Source: Sitta carolinensis
Lineage: Eukaryota; Chordata; Aves; Passeriformes; Sittidae
NCBI GenBank assembly: GCA_032173965.1
Contig: JAVUNC010000025.1
Span: forward strand, 14,522,001-14,586,000
Reading direction: 5' to 3'
Length of the DNA stretch: 64,000 nucleotides
Shown here: positions 36,661 to 48,792 of the stretch, piece by piece
How the letters are laid out: the number at the start of each line of letters is the position of its first letter
How positions within the stretch are numbered: the first letter of the stretch is position 1
Notes under the pieces: generated by a model
The model's database searches: none
What the model was told of the DNA's origin: nothing
The model's input: only the letters and a program-made list of their open reading frames with translations
Translations under genes and position numbers: made by a program

Positions 36661-39600
36661 CCAGGGTTTTAATACCCTCAAACCTGAAGTGATACTTTTT
36701 CCTCCTATTTTGTGGTTGAACAAAATCATAGTTAAACTTCAGGGGGGAACACCCCTTCTAGTTAAAACAAAACCAGCCTATAGCACATATATAAACAGAG
36801 ATAAGTCAAAATGAATTACTTACCACACAACCCCTAGCTGACATTCTTCTCCTAAAAGGACAATACCCCTTTCCCAAACATATTCTGATGGAAAAGGGAA
36901 GGTGTTTCCTCCAGGGTGAGAATTCTCTGACTGAGCTGTGCAGATTACTCTTCCTGGCCATCCAGATTCCCGGTGGAGCTCAGGAGTGGGATATAATGGG
37001 CGAGTGCTCCTCCAAATCCCAGCTCTTCAAGCTGGCTGATGAGGTGCCAGCTGCCCCCATCCCTGCAGCAGCGAGGGTCATTGGGCACCCCGGGTCACTC
37101 ACTGATAACTCATCCCCAGCACTGACGCCTCATTCAAGGGCACTGGAGAATAAATGGGATTAATGGAGCCTTTTGTGGGAGTCAGACAGCTTTCACCACT
37201 CTGACAACACAAATGGCTCCAGCAGCATCACCTGGGTCCTGCAGGCACCTCTGTGGGTTTGAAGATGGCCAGGATAATTCTGCTTGAACCTTTGCATAGG
37301 ACAGAAAGTTTCATACACTAGTGGCTGCTGGACTAATAAATATTACCCTAAGGTAAAACTGATCCTTCATCTTGAGAACTCTTCACAGGATAGCTGTGTG
37401 TGTGATCACTACCTGCCTTTCCAACAAGTCTCCTTGCTCATTCTACTGCAAATGCTGCTCTTTGGGATATTTTGCCTACCATACATTGCTATAGCTAGGA
37501 TATGGGGCCAGGACACTGGACAGACTCCAGTCTGAGTCACTGAGACCATATGATACTGCTAAGTTTGCTCCAGTGTTGCCAGGATTGTGGCCTTTTCATT
37601 AGCATTTTTTGGGAAGCACAAACAAGAAAACTTTTGTTTAAGAAAAATAGAATTTTAAACCACATAATTTTAGAGAAGATATAGTAACTTTGAAGTAAAT
37701 GGACCCTACTGGCTCAGAATCAGTAATGTAAATATCAGGACCCCAAGATATTTCATGTTTTCAATAATCTATTTTAAAGTCCCTAAAACCCCCTCATACT
37801 TCAGGCTAGCAGTGTTATTTTGTATGGCTGTGATTTTCTCTTTTTTTCTCCTCATACTAATTAACAAGATACATTGTAGTGAGCTTCAGTTCAATGTTTA
37901 GATGTTTGTTAAAGAAAAAGCTCTTGTCAGTACTATTGCACAACCCTCAAAAGTCAACTTCAGTCATACAAGTATGGATTTTATCCAAATAATTACCAAT
38001 TGTCCTTTAATTTAGCTATTAATAATATCAGGGCCGTGTAGTCTCTCAGAACAAGGCAAAGGAGTATATATGACCTCAGAAATCTATTTTCCTCTCAGTG
38101 TGTGCTTAGTGGAACCCAATATTGATGTTCCACATGAACTGCACAGATCTGTTCTGACTGTGTCTACACACATCATGGAATTCCCTGGGATAAAAAGGAG
38201 AGACAGAAATCAATGCAGCTGGTACTGATCCCCCTCATCAAAAGTTTGGGGTTTTGCCTCACTCTTACCATAGTCAGGTCCTGTGAACAGGACATTGGAT
38301 ATAACACAAATGCTAAATGTGTATCTGGTTTGGGTCGCCCTCAGCATGGGCTGTGGTGTGTTTGCCATGTGCCTGGAGAATAGGGAACAGGAACAACCAG
38401 GGCATGTGCATTGCTGCTTTAAAACAACACAGAAATCCGGGCACAGCCTTTCTATCCCCTTGGATATCAACACAATTTTATATCCAAAATATCCAATTCA
38501 TGCAGAAAATCAACAGTGGGCAGCTTTTAGACAGAGAACAGTTAGTGAGGAAATTACCTGGGGTTTTACAGTTGCTTCAAGGTGAGTGTGTAGTGGCTGA
38601 AGTTCCTCTGCTTCCACCTGGGAGTTCATGAAAAGAATCTGTAACTCTGAGAGGAAGGGCAGAGTGAGCTGTGTCCACATTACACTCAGAAACCCAAATT
38701 CAGGGAGATCTATCTGAAACTCCTCTGGACCAGAAGGGTTATCTCTCTCTGCAAAGCTATTATGTTTCCTACTAAAATCCTAATAAACCCTGCATTGTGT
38801 GGATTGAGAGGCTACCAATAGAGTTCTCTGTCAGAGTGGAGGCATGTCCATTGCATTCTTGGGAAAGAAAAAGTCTTAGGTTTCTTTCAGATTCCTTTAA
38901 GGTCAGACATTGTGTATATATGTTACACATTTTGTAAGCTCATACATTGATGTCACCAAAGGTGCTGACATCTGTAGAGAGCAGTCCTGCAAATGGCATG
39001 GCAAGCTGCTCCATAAAATTCTGTATGCTGCCAGGCCAGCTGGCAGACAGGCACTAGTCTAACCAATTAAATTACTCAGGCATTTTCTAGTTCCAATCCT
39101 TATTTTCAGGCTTGCAACCCAAAACAATTAACAAAGCTTTCTGTAGGTCTTTTGATTGCACTTTCTTACTGGGACATTGATGACTTCTAAGATCCTGGTT
39201 AAACTGAAGGGCTTGTTATTGTCCTCTAAAATGTGGAGCCTTTCCTGTTCTGAGTCTTATTTTTTATCCTGTTTACACGATCTGCTTGAACTGTACTTAT
39301 AGGCAATAATTTTTTATAGCAGTAGCATAATTCTGATTTGGCTATTCTGTTCTATTTTCCCTTTTTAATGGCAACCTTGGTCTCTAACATGACAAACTCC
39401 TGGCATTGCTCTTTCATTCAATCAAGGTGGCCCTAAGTATGAAGTTTATAAAAAAGCCCAGGAAACATCTCTTCCTCCAGTGCACACCAGCTGTGCTTTT
39501 TCCATTATGCGTTCTTCCAAGGATTTTGATATTTTTAATTATTTATCTCCTTTCTACCTGATAATATTAATTATTTCCTAATCTATCCACCAAATTACTC

Positions 39601-42493
39601 TCTGACCTAGTCAGACCATACAGTGATAAACTGGACAAAAGCACAGATAAGTGATTTTATCCAAATCTCTGATCCCAATTTTTAAAGAACATGCAAATAT
39701 TTCTTCTTTCCCTGCATCCACTTCCTGCATTTCAACCATTGCCAAATTCAGCTTCCAGACAGAGGAGACTAGAAGAGTCTAATGCATTCCCTGCTTCCAT
39801 TCATTTGTATTACCCATTTCTATTTGGAAACACTCTAACAAAAATTACCCTTATATCTTTCTCCAGATTGGAAGTATTTTTCCCAATGTGGTGTTTGAGA
39901 ACACAAGGAGCCAGACCCATGACAAATACTGACTTAATATCTAAATCTGAGCTATCTTTTTGTTGCCAGAGAAACATGGGTTGGAGGTGTAAGGCAGAAG
40001 AAGGGAAAGTAGAAGGTACATGTTTAAAGCAGCCTCAGGGAATTTAAAAATAAGTTTTCCATTACAGTTAAGTGATGACTAGAACACAAGACAGTCGAAA
40101 TTTCTCAGGGTTTGCTTTGGAAAGCCTAGCCTTCTTTTCAGAAAATTCTCTTTTATAGAAACTTCTCCTGTGTTACAGAATTAATACACAGTGTTAAAAG
40201 TCACTGGGTGATTAATTTAATTTTACACACACTACATTTATTACTCACAGACAACAGGAGAACCTGACTCCTACTGCAGTGGACATCCACTAGGACCCAT
40301 GGAAAGTAGGAAGAAAAGTCCACCAGTTGAGAATGACACATGGGTATCTAATCTGTATCATCATTATCTGTAATTCCCTCTCACATAAAGGACAAAGCCA
40401 CATTTTTATTGCAAAACAACCCCAGAGAAAGAACAACTATCTGCAAAAATGTTAACAATTAAACAATAATCTGGGGATTTGGAAACTAAGCACCCTGTAT
40501 ATGAACAGATTAATAGAATATTGTCTATGTAATTCTGGAGAAAACCAATTAAGCTTACCATCTAATGAGCAATGATGCCCTCTCACATCTGCCAGCAGAA
40601 AGAATCAACATAATCTATTGCAGGTGGTTGTGCTTTTTATTCTCTATGTTACAGAAATGATTCAACACCATAAATTATGGAACCATAATCAGCAATGGGT
40701 AATGTGGGGGAGTTTATCCTTTTCTTAGTTTATTGGCTTATAACTACTCTTACATCAAAACACACCACTCGAATTTGTGCCCAAAATTAACATTTATTCA
40801 TAAAACATCAAGTATTTTTTCCAGCTCTTAGACCACATGGCATTTCAAGACATCAACCAAATTGCAAATAATGACCAAACATTCCCAAATCATCACTTTC
40901 TACCACTTTTTTTGCCTTTCACATAGATGATCAGAAAGTCATGGAATTAGGAGAGATTCCCTACTTGCATTACAAGAGGGATAACCCATTTCCTGTTCTG
41001 GTTCTATGATATTTGGAAGAATCTGGTTATTCAATAATGCTTCTTTTTCCTTTGGTTGCTCTGACAACATTTTTACAGGATCTTCCACAAACACCTAAAA
41101 ACCTTTGTGTTCAGTAGGCAGATGTTTTGGTACAAGCATAAGATAACTCTAGCCCCAAATGTAAAGTGCAAACATCAGCAAAAGGGCTTCATATTGTTCT
41201 AAGATTTGATAAAATTACTTTTTACTTTGCATTGTGCTTTCTGGCACAACGGGCTCTTCTAATATGAGTCACAGAGACATGTAGAGCCCCACAGTAAATC
41301 CCTGAAGACCTGATATAAAGCCATTTATCTGAGGGTAATTAAATCAGTAAGAAATGTGGAATCATTATCCATAGCTGCAAGTAAACCCATCCTGCAGTCA
41401 TCCCAAAGTTGACACATGGCTCAAGTAACTGATACTGGAGTTTCCTCCATAAGAAAAAGTAATTCACATAATAGGAAAAATAACATGACTGCATTGCATC
41501 CTTCAACCTCTAATACTGTTCTACAAAGTAAACTAATTTTTGCTTGATAAAGAGAAATCAAAACATAAGCAGGAGTTTTAGGGAAATAAACTTTCACTTC
41601 TAATTGTCCAAGTCAGAATTGGATGCAGAATCCATGACTGGGTACGGGTCTGACATCTAAAGGTTCAGAAACCTAAGATAGCAAGTCACACTCCAGAAAT
41701 TCTATCCTTTTTCATTTCATGTTAGAGAAAAGCTCAAAGAAAAATAACGTAGATTTCCTTTATCCCATAAAGTTCTTGAAATTGTTTTGAAAAGTACTCA
41801 GAAAATTTTTTTCTTTTAAATCCTTAAATAAATTAAACATTACGAACATCTTTACCATGTATATTTTTGATTATGTGTTTGGTTTGGTTTTTTTTTTTTC
41901 TGGGGGTTGTATGTTATTTTTGTTAATTTTTCTTTTCTTGGAGCAGCCATTTGTTTGTTTAAGCAAAAAAAGAAAAAGAAAAAAAGAAAAAAAACAACCT
42001 CCAAATATTCTCTATCTTTAATTTGAAGGCAGATGATCCCTTCAGTTTGGTTCTTGCTTTTTCTCCCAGGGCTGTGTGCCTTAACTTCACCAAGCACCCT
42101 GAAGTCACCAGCATTCAGCAGAGGTCAATGGACAAAGCTCAGAAGATAAACGCGTGCTTCTCACCCCTTCAACAAACACTTTGAGGGAGCATTTTGATGG
42201 AAGAACAAAGGGAGAACATCCTCTCCCCAGCTCACAACCCTCCCTGTGACATTTGACCGTGAGCCCGACCCAGCTGGAGATGCTCTGGGTTCTGAGCAGC
42301 AAATCAGCCTGGCTTGTGCTGAGAGACTCATCGGAACCCCTGGTAACACGAGCACAAAGTCACACAGAAAAAAAACAACTCTGTTAAGCCACAGTAGGGT
42401 GGAAAAAACCCCCACTGAATCCCAAAGGCTTAGAAAGGAAATTGTTTTTCATCTTAACTGAAGTAAACCCTGACTAACATCACTATAATAAAG
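36661..42493. other. AT-rich noncoding stretch, no gene recognised
   Basis: GC-richer patches occur at 36880-37270, 38100-38600 and 42100-42400, with frames of up to 118 codons (39691-40047) that I cannot assign. In 38210-38631 frames are open in two plus-strand registers and on the minus strand at once, which argues against coding. Poly(T) and polypurine runs occur at 41888-41899 and 41965-41994. Confidence 0.5.
41965..41994. repeat. A-rich polypurine tract
   Basis: Runs of A separated by single G (A7-G-A5-G-A7-G-A8). Simple repeat. Confidence 0.9.
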
Positions 42494-42639
42494 TGTCAGG
42501 TTTTTATTCCATAGGATTTTTTTTTAAGGTTTCCTCATTATGAAAATATAATAGTAGCCTGTTGTTCATTGGTTGCTACTATGTTTTCATAATGAGGAAA
42601 CCTTAAAAAAATCCTGTGGAATAATGTTATTACCTGGCA
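42494..42639. repeat. Long near-perfect hairpin (inverted duplication)
   Basis: The left arm 42504-42558 and right arm 42575-42624 are reverse complements over about 50 bases. They differ by one substitution (CCATAGG vs CCACAGG), a two-base T-run difference and a small change near the loop (TATAATAG vs CATAG). The arms share the uninterrupted block AAGGTTTCCTCATTATGAAA. With a bulge the pairing extends outward to TGTCAGGT (42494) and ACCTGGCA (42639). The loop is only about 16 bases (CTGTTGTTCATTGGTT). A transcript would fold into one long stem. It could be a microRNA or hairpin-siRNA precursor, a palindromic MITE, or a template-switch inverted duplication. No target-site duplication is visible. 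Confidence 0.85.
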
Positions 42640-43639
42640 TCTGAAATAAATTCCCTTTCTTCCTTTGCAGAGCAGTCTATTTCTTGTCTAAATGACACTT
42701 AGTGCTTATTGTTGAATATAACCTGGAAATGATCAATAGAGCCTAAAACACACATTATAAAGGTCTGCATGTTTCCCAGGATAGAGCCAAGCTCTACAGA
42801 ATCTGTAGAAGTGCCCACCTGATACAGGTAACCTTGCAAAAGGATCTCCTTTAGCATTATTCACCCTCAGTGATGAACTGGTGATTCTATAAAAATAAAG
42901 ATACCAGAAAACACATCAATCTGTGTCCTGTTTGCTTACAGGAGTTAAAAAGTGTTCTAATGTTATCTTTCTTAACAGATTGTACAACATCTCTATTTTT
43001 AATATTTCTAACACATTCACAGCTACAAACTGATGTCCCTGAAAAGCAGGGGAGCAATGTCATTTCCCCCCCTTCAGCTGTGTTCTCCCCTCTCACAAAT
43101 GGGAGGGCTCACACAAATTATAGGAATCTCAAGAATCACATTATTTCTTGTAATTTGATTGGAGATGAAGGTTTGAAACCCTTGTAAAATACATATACAC
43201 TCTTCACACTTCCTTTTCCCAAAACTCACAGGACAGCGGATAATCACTCATCTGAGTTTAATTATGCTTGCAGTCTTCTTAAAACAAGCCCCTATGAAGA
43301 CATGCTATCTCCCTGGTATGGCCCTGCTGCTCCTCTCTTCTTAACTATGAGTGGCTGCTTTCCTCTTACCTCAGTTTCTGGGAATAGGATAAATCCTCAT
43401 CTAACTGAATAGAAAATGAGACTATGACCCAGCGCACAGTGAAAAAATAACTTCTGCTGGATCTGGGAGATCAGAGAGAGCATCAAGAGCAAAGCCCAAC
43501 AACAGATGAACTCTAGGAGAATGGGTCATTCCACTACAGGCTGTTTGATGTAAGCACCACTGCAGCTTGCCAGCCTCTGAGGTGTCAGCTGGAGGTTGGC
43601 AGCACATTGCACACAATGCCATATCTCTTAATGTTCAGC
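42640..43639. other. Noncoding stretch, no gene recognised
   Basis: Overlapping opposite-strand frames at 42887-43187, neither recognisable. Nothing further seen. Confidence 0.5.
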
Positions 43640-44050
43640 CTTAGTGAACAGTTGATGTTCTTGTGTACTCCTGGCATCACCTTAGTGTTGAAGCTGGGGT
43701 AGCTGTGTTATGGTGATGGCAAAGAGGCAGGAAAGGCCTTGGTGTGGGTTCTACAGAGATTTTGTTCCAGCCACGCGTGCAGATTGTCCATGGTCAGAGG
43801 CAAAACCTCATGGGAAGGGTCCAGGTTCAGTATAGGGGTGGTGGGGGCTGAGAGAGCACGAGGGGCAGTGCAAAGGCAGGGTTAGGGTGTGGGAACCAGT
43901 GGGGAGGCAGTGATGGACACAGGGATGGGCAGGGGGCTAACTGAGGGAGCAGAACAGGGGTACACTGGCAGAACAGAACAGGACACCCTGTGAGAGTGGC
44001 CTCTTGTGCCTCCCTAGCTCAGGGAATGCCTCTCAGGGTACAGCAACCTT
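43640..44050. other. G-rich block on the plus strand
   Basis: The plus strand is strongly G-skewed and purine-rich from about 43680 to 43990, with many GGG runs and phrases such as GGGGTGGTGGGGGC and GATGGGCAGGGGGC. It stands out from AT-rich flanks. It holds the quadruplex motif listed separately. Origin unknown; a degenerate minisatellite or old mobile element is possible. Confidence 0.5.
43879..43904 (+). other. Canonical G-quadruplex motif
   Basis: GGG-TTA-GGG-TGT-GGG-AACCAGT-GGGG fits the standard four-tract pattern with loops of 3, 3 and 7 bases. The first part resembles the telomere unit (GGGTTAGGG), but only two such units are present, so this is not an interstitial telomere array. 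Confidence 0.75.
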
Positions 44051-47000
44051 CACACCTTAGCACTTCCCAAATTTGGTATCATCTGTTCTTCTCTGAGGTT
44101 TTTTTCCTGTAGGAAATTTAAACTTGCCTCTAAGATCTTGCAGATGGATGAAGCTACAAGAACTTAATGACACACATTTTGTGTATTAGCATCTCTGTTC
44201 TTCCTTACCTCACAAATCATCAAAAAGGGATTTATGGCACTAGCCCTGGCACAGCTTTCCCTTATTCCTATTACATGCTTTTCCTTGTTATATAGAGCTA
44301 CAATTCTGCTATAAACATCCTTTTGATTGTGCAGAAGCTTTACTACAAAAGTTCCATTACAGACAGCAAGACAACTTTCGTATAACCTTAGCAGAGCTTC
44401 CTCCTTTGAAGGTTTTTTTTAATTAATATTGTACATATGCTTCAACCTGACCTATAATCCTTCCTATATAAAGATTCTCTCTTTGTTCCACAGTGCACAC
44501 TTCCAGTAATCTGCAATAACAATGAGCATTTGCAGTTACATACATAATGCATTTTTATTTTAAATGCAACTGCAAGGCCAGCTGTAGAAAGCTCACTCTA
44601 TTTAACCTGCATTATTAATGACACAACACAGAAGAGACAGTCCAGTGGCACCATTAAATCCAACAATTATGACACCAGCAAATGTAAGAAGGTGAAATTT
44701 TCCTATGAAAACTATATTGTAGTAAAGAATGAAAAAAATGAAGGTGATGTTCCACTATGTTTTTCCTAGTCACTGTACTGTGTAAGGATTTAAACTTTCA
44801 AGCTTTCACTCTCTCTCTCTCTATATATATATATATGTATATAAAAGATCTGATCTATGAGCTTTTTCTAAATGATGTCTAAATCAGCAGAGGTTACACA
44901 TATCTACAGCTGTGTCCTTATGCCAAGAAGACAGAAAAGGTTCTATATACACTGAGAAACTCACAGGTCAGCAAATTGGTTTTTATACCTTGCTTCTGTG
45001 CTCTTCTAGTCCCAAAACTTTCAGTCTCTTATTTACCTCTAACCAGACACATATGAGTTATGCCAAGCTGCTCAATTGTAAGCCCTTTCCTGAACTCTTT
45101 GTAGGAAAAATACTGTGCACAAACCTTCTGTTGCCTGGAAGAACTCTTTTTGAAGAGGGAACACAGCAAACAGAACAAACCCTTGCTGGCCCTGAGGTCA
45201 GCTTATCTCAGTGAGTAACTGTAGGGAGTAGAGACTATTTCTGCACCTCCTTTCCCAGAGCAGCCCCCTTCTAAGGAAAACTCCCAGCAAAGCAACAGCT
45301 TTGTGACAGTTGCATTCATGCCTACAGGAACACAAATTTTTTTTCAACACCATTTTTTAAAACACATGCCACGGGGGGAAGCAAAGTGTGTGTGCATCAC
45401 TCCAAAAAGTAACATTTCTCTACCGTGTGCAGCACTTAGAGTATCAAGCAGCAGATTAATTGCCAGCTGCACCACACTATTTACTTTAAGTGAATGCATC
45501 AGTATGTAACTGTATGAATGCATGTTGACAAATGACTGATTGTTTGGAGTCCTGCTGAATAACAAAGGCTGTCATAACAAATTGCTGCTGCTCAGGCACA
45601 GGTATCTAGGAAAAGCTGATGCAGACAACGCCTGTGACTGTTGCCCAGCACTTTACACAACAGAAGCAAAACACAATTGCTTTCTTAACGTTCATAGTTC
45701 TGGCATCCATCACTAGGAATTCTTTTGCCATTCATGTAGACATAGTGAGCCTTACCATAGGAATTTCAGTAGTTGAAAACAGCATCCGTTAGTGTTTGCA
45801 TATTGCAAAGGTTGGTTTCATGCACATCTGTACTGCTGATGCACAGCTGGGCTGCCCATGTAGGATGTCACATTGCAACCTCATAAATCCACAGCAGTGA
45901 TGATTTTTCTGGAGGAAAAGGGATCTCTTAAAGGATCATATTAAAATTCCCTGGTTTCTGTCAGGGAAAATGCGAGCTTATATTAATCTCTTCCAAACAG
46001 ATGTCATATTTCAATTGATGGTAGTCTGTATTGTTTATGATATTAAACAAGGATGATATTTCAATCTCCTCTATCCAGAAGGATGATGATCTAGGTTTAA
46101 CTTAAATCAGTTAAAAAGGTCATATCTTTCTTTCCTCAATAAAATATAAGTATAGTTATCAAAAAAAGTTATATTCATCCCCCTTGTTGCCAGTTATAAT
46201 TGACAAATAATACAGAAAAAAAAGAAACCCATCTCATTAACTGAGTTCCTATAATATCAAGTTTAATTGCATTAAAGAACAATTCCAATGTTAACAAGTG
46301 TGCTGTGTGATTTCTTATCAGTTCTTCTGACTTCCCCATTTCATAGTATTTACACTGACTTTGTACATTTGCATCAGCCAGAAAATTCAGTCTTCTGCTT
46401 TCACTTTGGCCAAAGAAATGTTCTCCTACTTCCTACACCTGCCTGCCTTAAAAAGAAGAAAGCCTTCTCCATCCTGTCCAATATGGTAACAGGTAAAAAT
46501 GCAGATGACAATGGGTCTGATTCTGACAGAAAATCCAGGTGTCTGTTCAGTATTTATATCCTTTCAGACACAAAAGGATGACACAAAGCCTAAGAGATCA
46601 AACCATGGGCTCTGTTCACAAGCAGCCCACGTGGAAATTTTGGCTCACTGAGAGTTGCAAGCCTGCAATGAGGACAGGTCTCATTTAAGAACATCCATAA
46701 ATGTGCACATTTACTTACATAAACTTTGCTGCACTGCTCATTTGAAAAAAATAAGCCATTTCTTGGGGCATTTTCCTAGGTAAAAATAGATAAATTAGAT
46801 CATCCTGCTGCCCTTTTCTCTTCTCATATCAGGCACAGAGACAGATCCTTCATGCCATGTAAAACATTGTCAGCATAGCCTGGTTTGAGGCTAGAGTATA
46901 ATAATAATAAAAAATTATTCTCATAGTTTAAGAACAGTCCCTAAAAGCATACCTTATCTTGGTGTCTGTTCCTGTCAACAGCTCAGGGGTGGAAATCTCC

Positions 47001-48622
47001 CAGGTCTCTCTATTGCTCTTCTCAAGCCCATTGGCAACACTCACATCAGGTTCTCTCTTCCTCTGTTTCCTTAAATATTTGAGGACAATATCTCTGTCAA
47101 ATAGATCTTGTGTAATTCCCAAGATGGTAACTGGCATTTTATATCCAAGAGTAAACACAGATATACAGATACATGTCCCCTCCTGCTTAAAAATGTTCTT
47201 AAAATTACAGATTATTTTCTTGCAGAACTTGAAAGAAACATTCCAAAGTTTTATTGAACTCATATTCATAAGTCTAAATAAGTTTTGAGAGCTTTTTTTC
47301 CTAATTTTCTGTAAAATAAAAGCTAGATATTCATTACCAACAATGCACCTTGTACCTTGTCAACAAATACCTAGTACAATTGATGAATTCATAAGAACAG
47401 AAGTCTCACACACTTGCAATAAATATTTGCTTACCAAATGCCAAACCCATGGGGAGGGACACAATGAAATCTGATTTGACTTCCCTTTTAGAGCTCTCCT
47501 GTCATTTAATCATGAAGGAAAAAGAATAAGATACAATTTTAAAAGGTCAATTACTCATAAGTAAATGGTGGCTGACAGTCCACAGAAAGAGCCTAAAAAC
47601 GCCCCATAGGCTGAAATATGCTTTATTAAGTTTTTGAGTGCATCCATGCAAAAAACTGTGTTCAAAATACATTTTGATGATTTATAAGCGGCAGGAATTA
47701 AATTGGACAATCATGTAGTCAATACTAATTAACTCACTTGTTAATTGGTGTGTTTTTGATATTCTGTATTTTTCAGACATGTGCTAATGTGTGCATATGG
47801 CAAGGTTGTGACATCATGAAACAAGCATGAATATAGTTGTGACAGCTAAGGTTTTAAAACCCAGATGAGAGGAAAATTATGCTTTAAAGATATTATTTCA
47901 CTATTTCTTCAGCTCAGTTTATGATCCTTTTCATTTCATTGCCAAAATGCACAAAATCTGCCTTGTAGCATTATCAGAGCTATTTTGTTACTCATCCTTC
48001 ACATATCTGGATTATTTTTAAAGGCAATCTCAATCTCAAAAATGTCTTGAATTAGGATTATCTGATTTCAGAATATGTAGAGTGCCTATTTAACATCTGT
48101 TTATTTTTAAAAATACATATATTCTCCTTGAACATTACTTTCAACATAGCTTTTGTCTGTCAGTGTGCATGCTTGTAACACTAAATATTTCTTCCAGTAA
48201 AGTCAGACAACACCATTACCTACTATTTCTACTATTTTCATAGCAAAGTAGCAGGAATAAGCCCTTCTTAATTGATATGATTTTTTTTTTCTGGACAAAA
48301 AAAAATAAAGAAAAAGCATTTTGATTCTTTTCTGCCCATCTGTAGCAGGTTAATGAGTTTAATGCAGCAACCAAGTATTGGCTCCCTGGGTTTTCACCAA
48401 TTCTGCTTCATGTTATTAGCTCATTCAACAGCTAATGTTGAATGTTCATTTTTTCCTTCCTATAACACCACAACCACACACCCACTGAACACTCTTTCCA
48501 CACCTACCACCCATAATATTTCTCCCAGCTTCTACCTAGCCAGATGGAATTTTCTATATTCAAGTGCAATTTAATTTCCCCTTCCAGCCACTCCTCACTT
48601 TTGAGTACTCTGCAATACCATA
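44051..48622. other. AT-rich noncoding stretch, no gene recognised
   Basis: Frames of 97-113 codons (44912-45214, 46288-46581, 46928-47288 on both strands) match nothing I know. A microsatellite lies at 44809-44843. The part at 47620-47870 is AT-rich and non-repetitive with several TAATTAA-type cores and could be regulatory. Confidence 0.5.
44809..44843. repeat. (CT)n(TA)n compound microsatellite
   Basis: About six to seven CT units pass directly into eight or so TA units with one interruption (ATGTATAT). Simple repeat. Confidence 0.95.
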
Positions 48623-48792
48623 GGATCACACAATTATAGAATGGCCTGGCTTGGAAAATACCTTAAATTTCATCTAATTCCAACCTCCTTGTCATGGGCA
48701 GGGCCACCTTCCACCAGACCAGGTTGTTCAGAGCTCCATCCAGCCTGCTCTTGAACACTTCCACAGATGGAACTTCCACAGCATCTCCATCA
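48623..48792 (-). mobile_element. CR1 LINE 3'-end fragment
   Basis: Plus-strand reading shows the antisense tail 'GGATCACACAATTATAGAATGG', 'CTAATTCCAACCTCCTTGTC', 'ATGGGCAGGGCCACCTTCCA' (48695-48714), 'CCAGACCAGGTTGTTCAGAG', 'CCATCCAGCCTGCTCTTGAA' and 'CACTTCCACAGATGGAACTTC'. This is the classic CR1 3' UTR, reversed, so the element lies on the minus strand. It is a short, 5'-truncated copy; similarity fades near 48792. Confidence 0.93.

Noticed and set aside
38210..38631. Overlapping 87-104 codon frames as a possible exon
   Set aside because: Frames are open in two plus-strand registers and on the minus strand simultaneously, with no splice-site support or recognisable residues.
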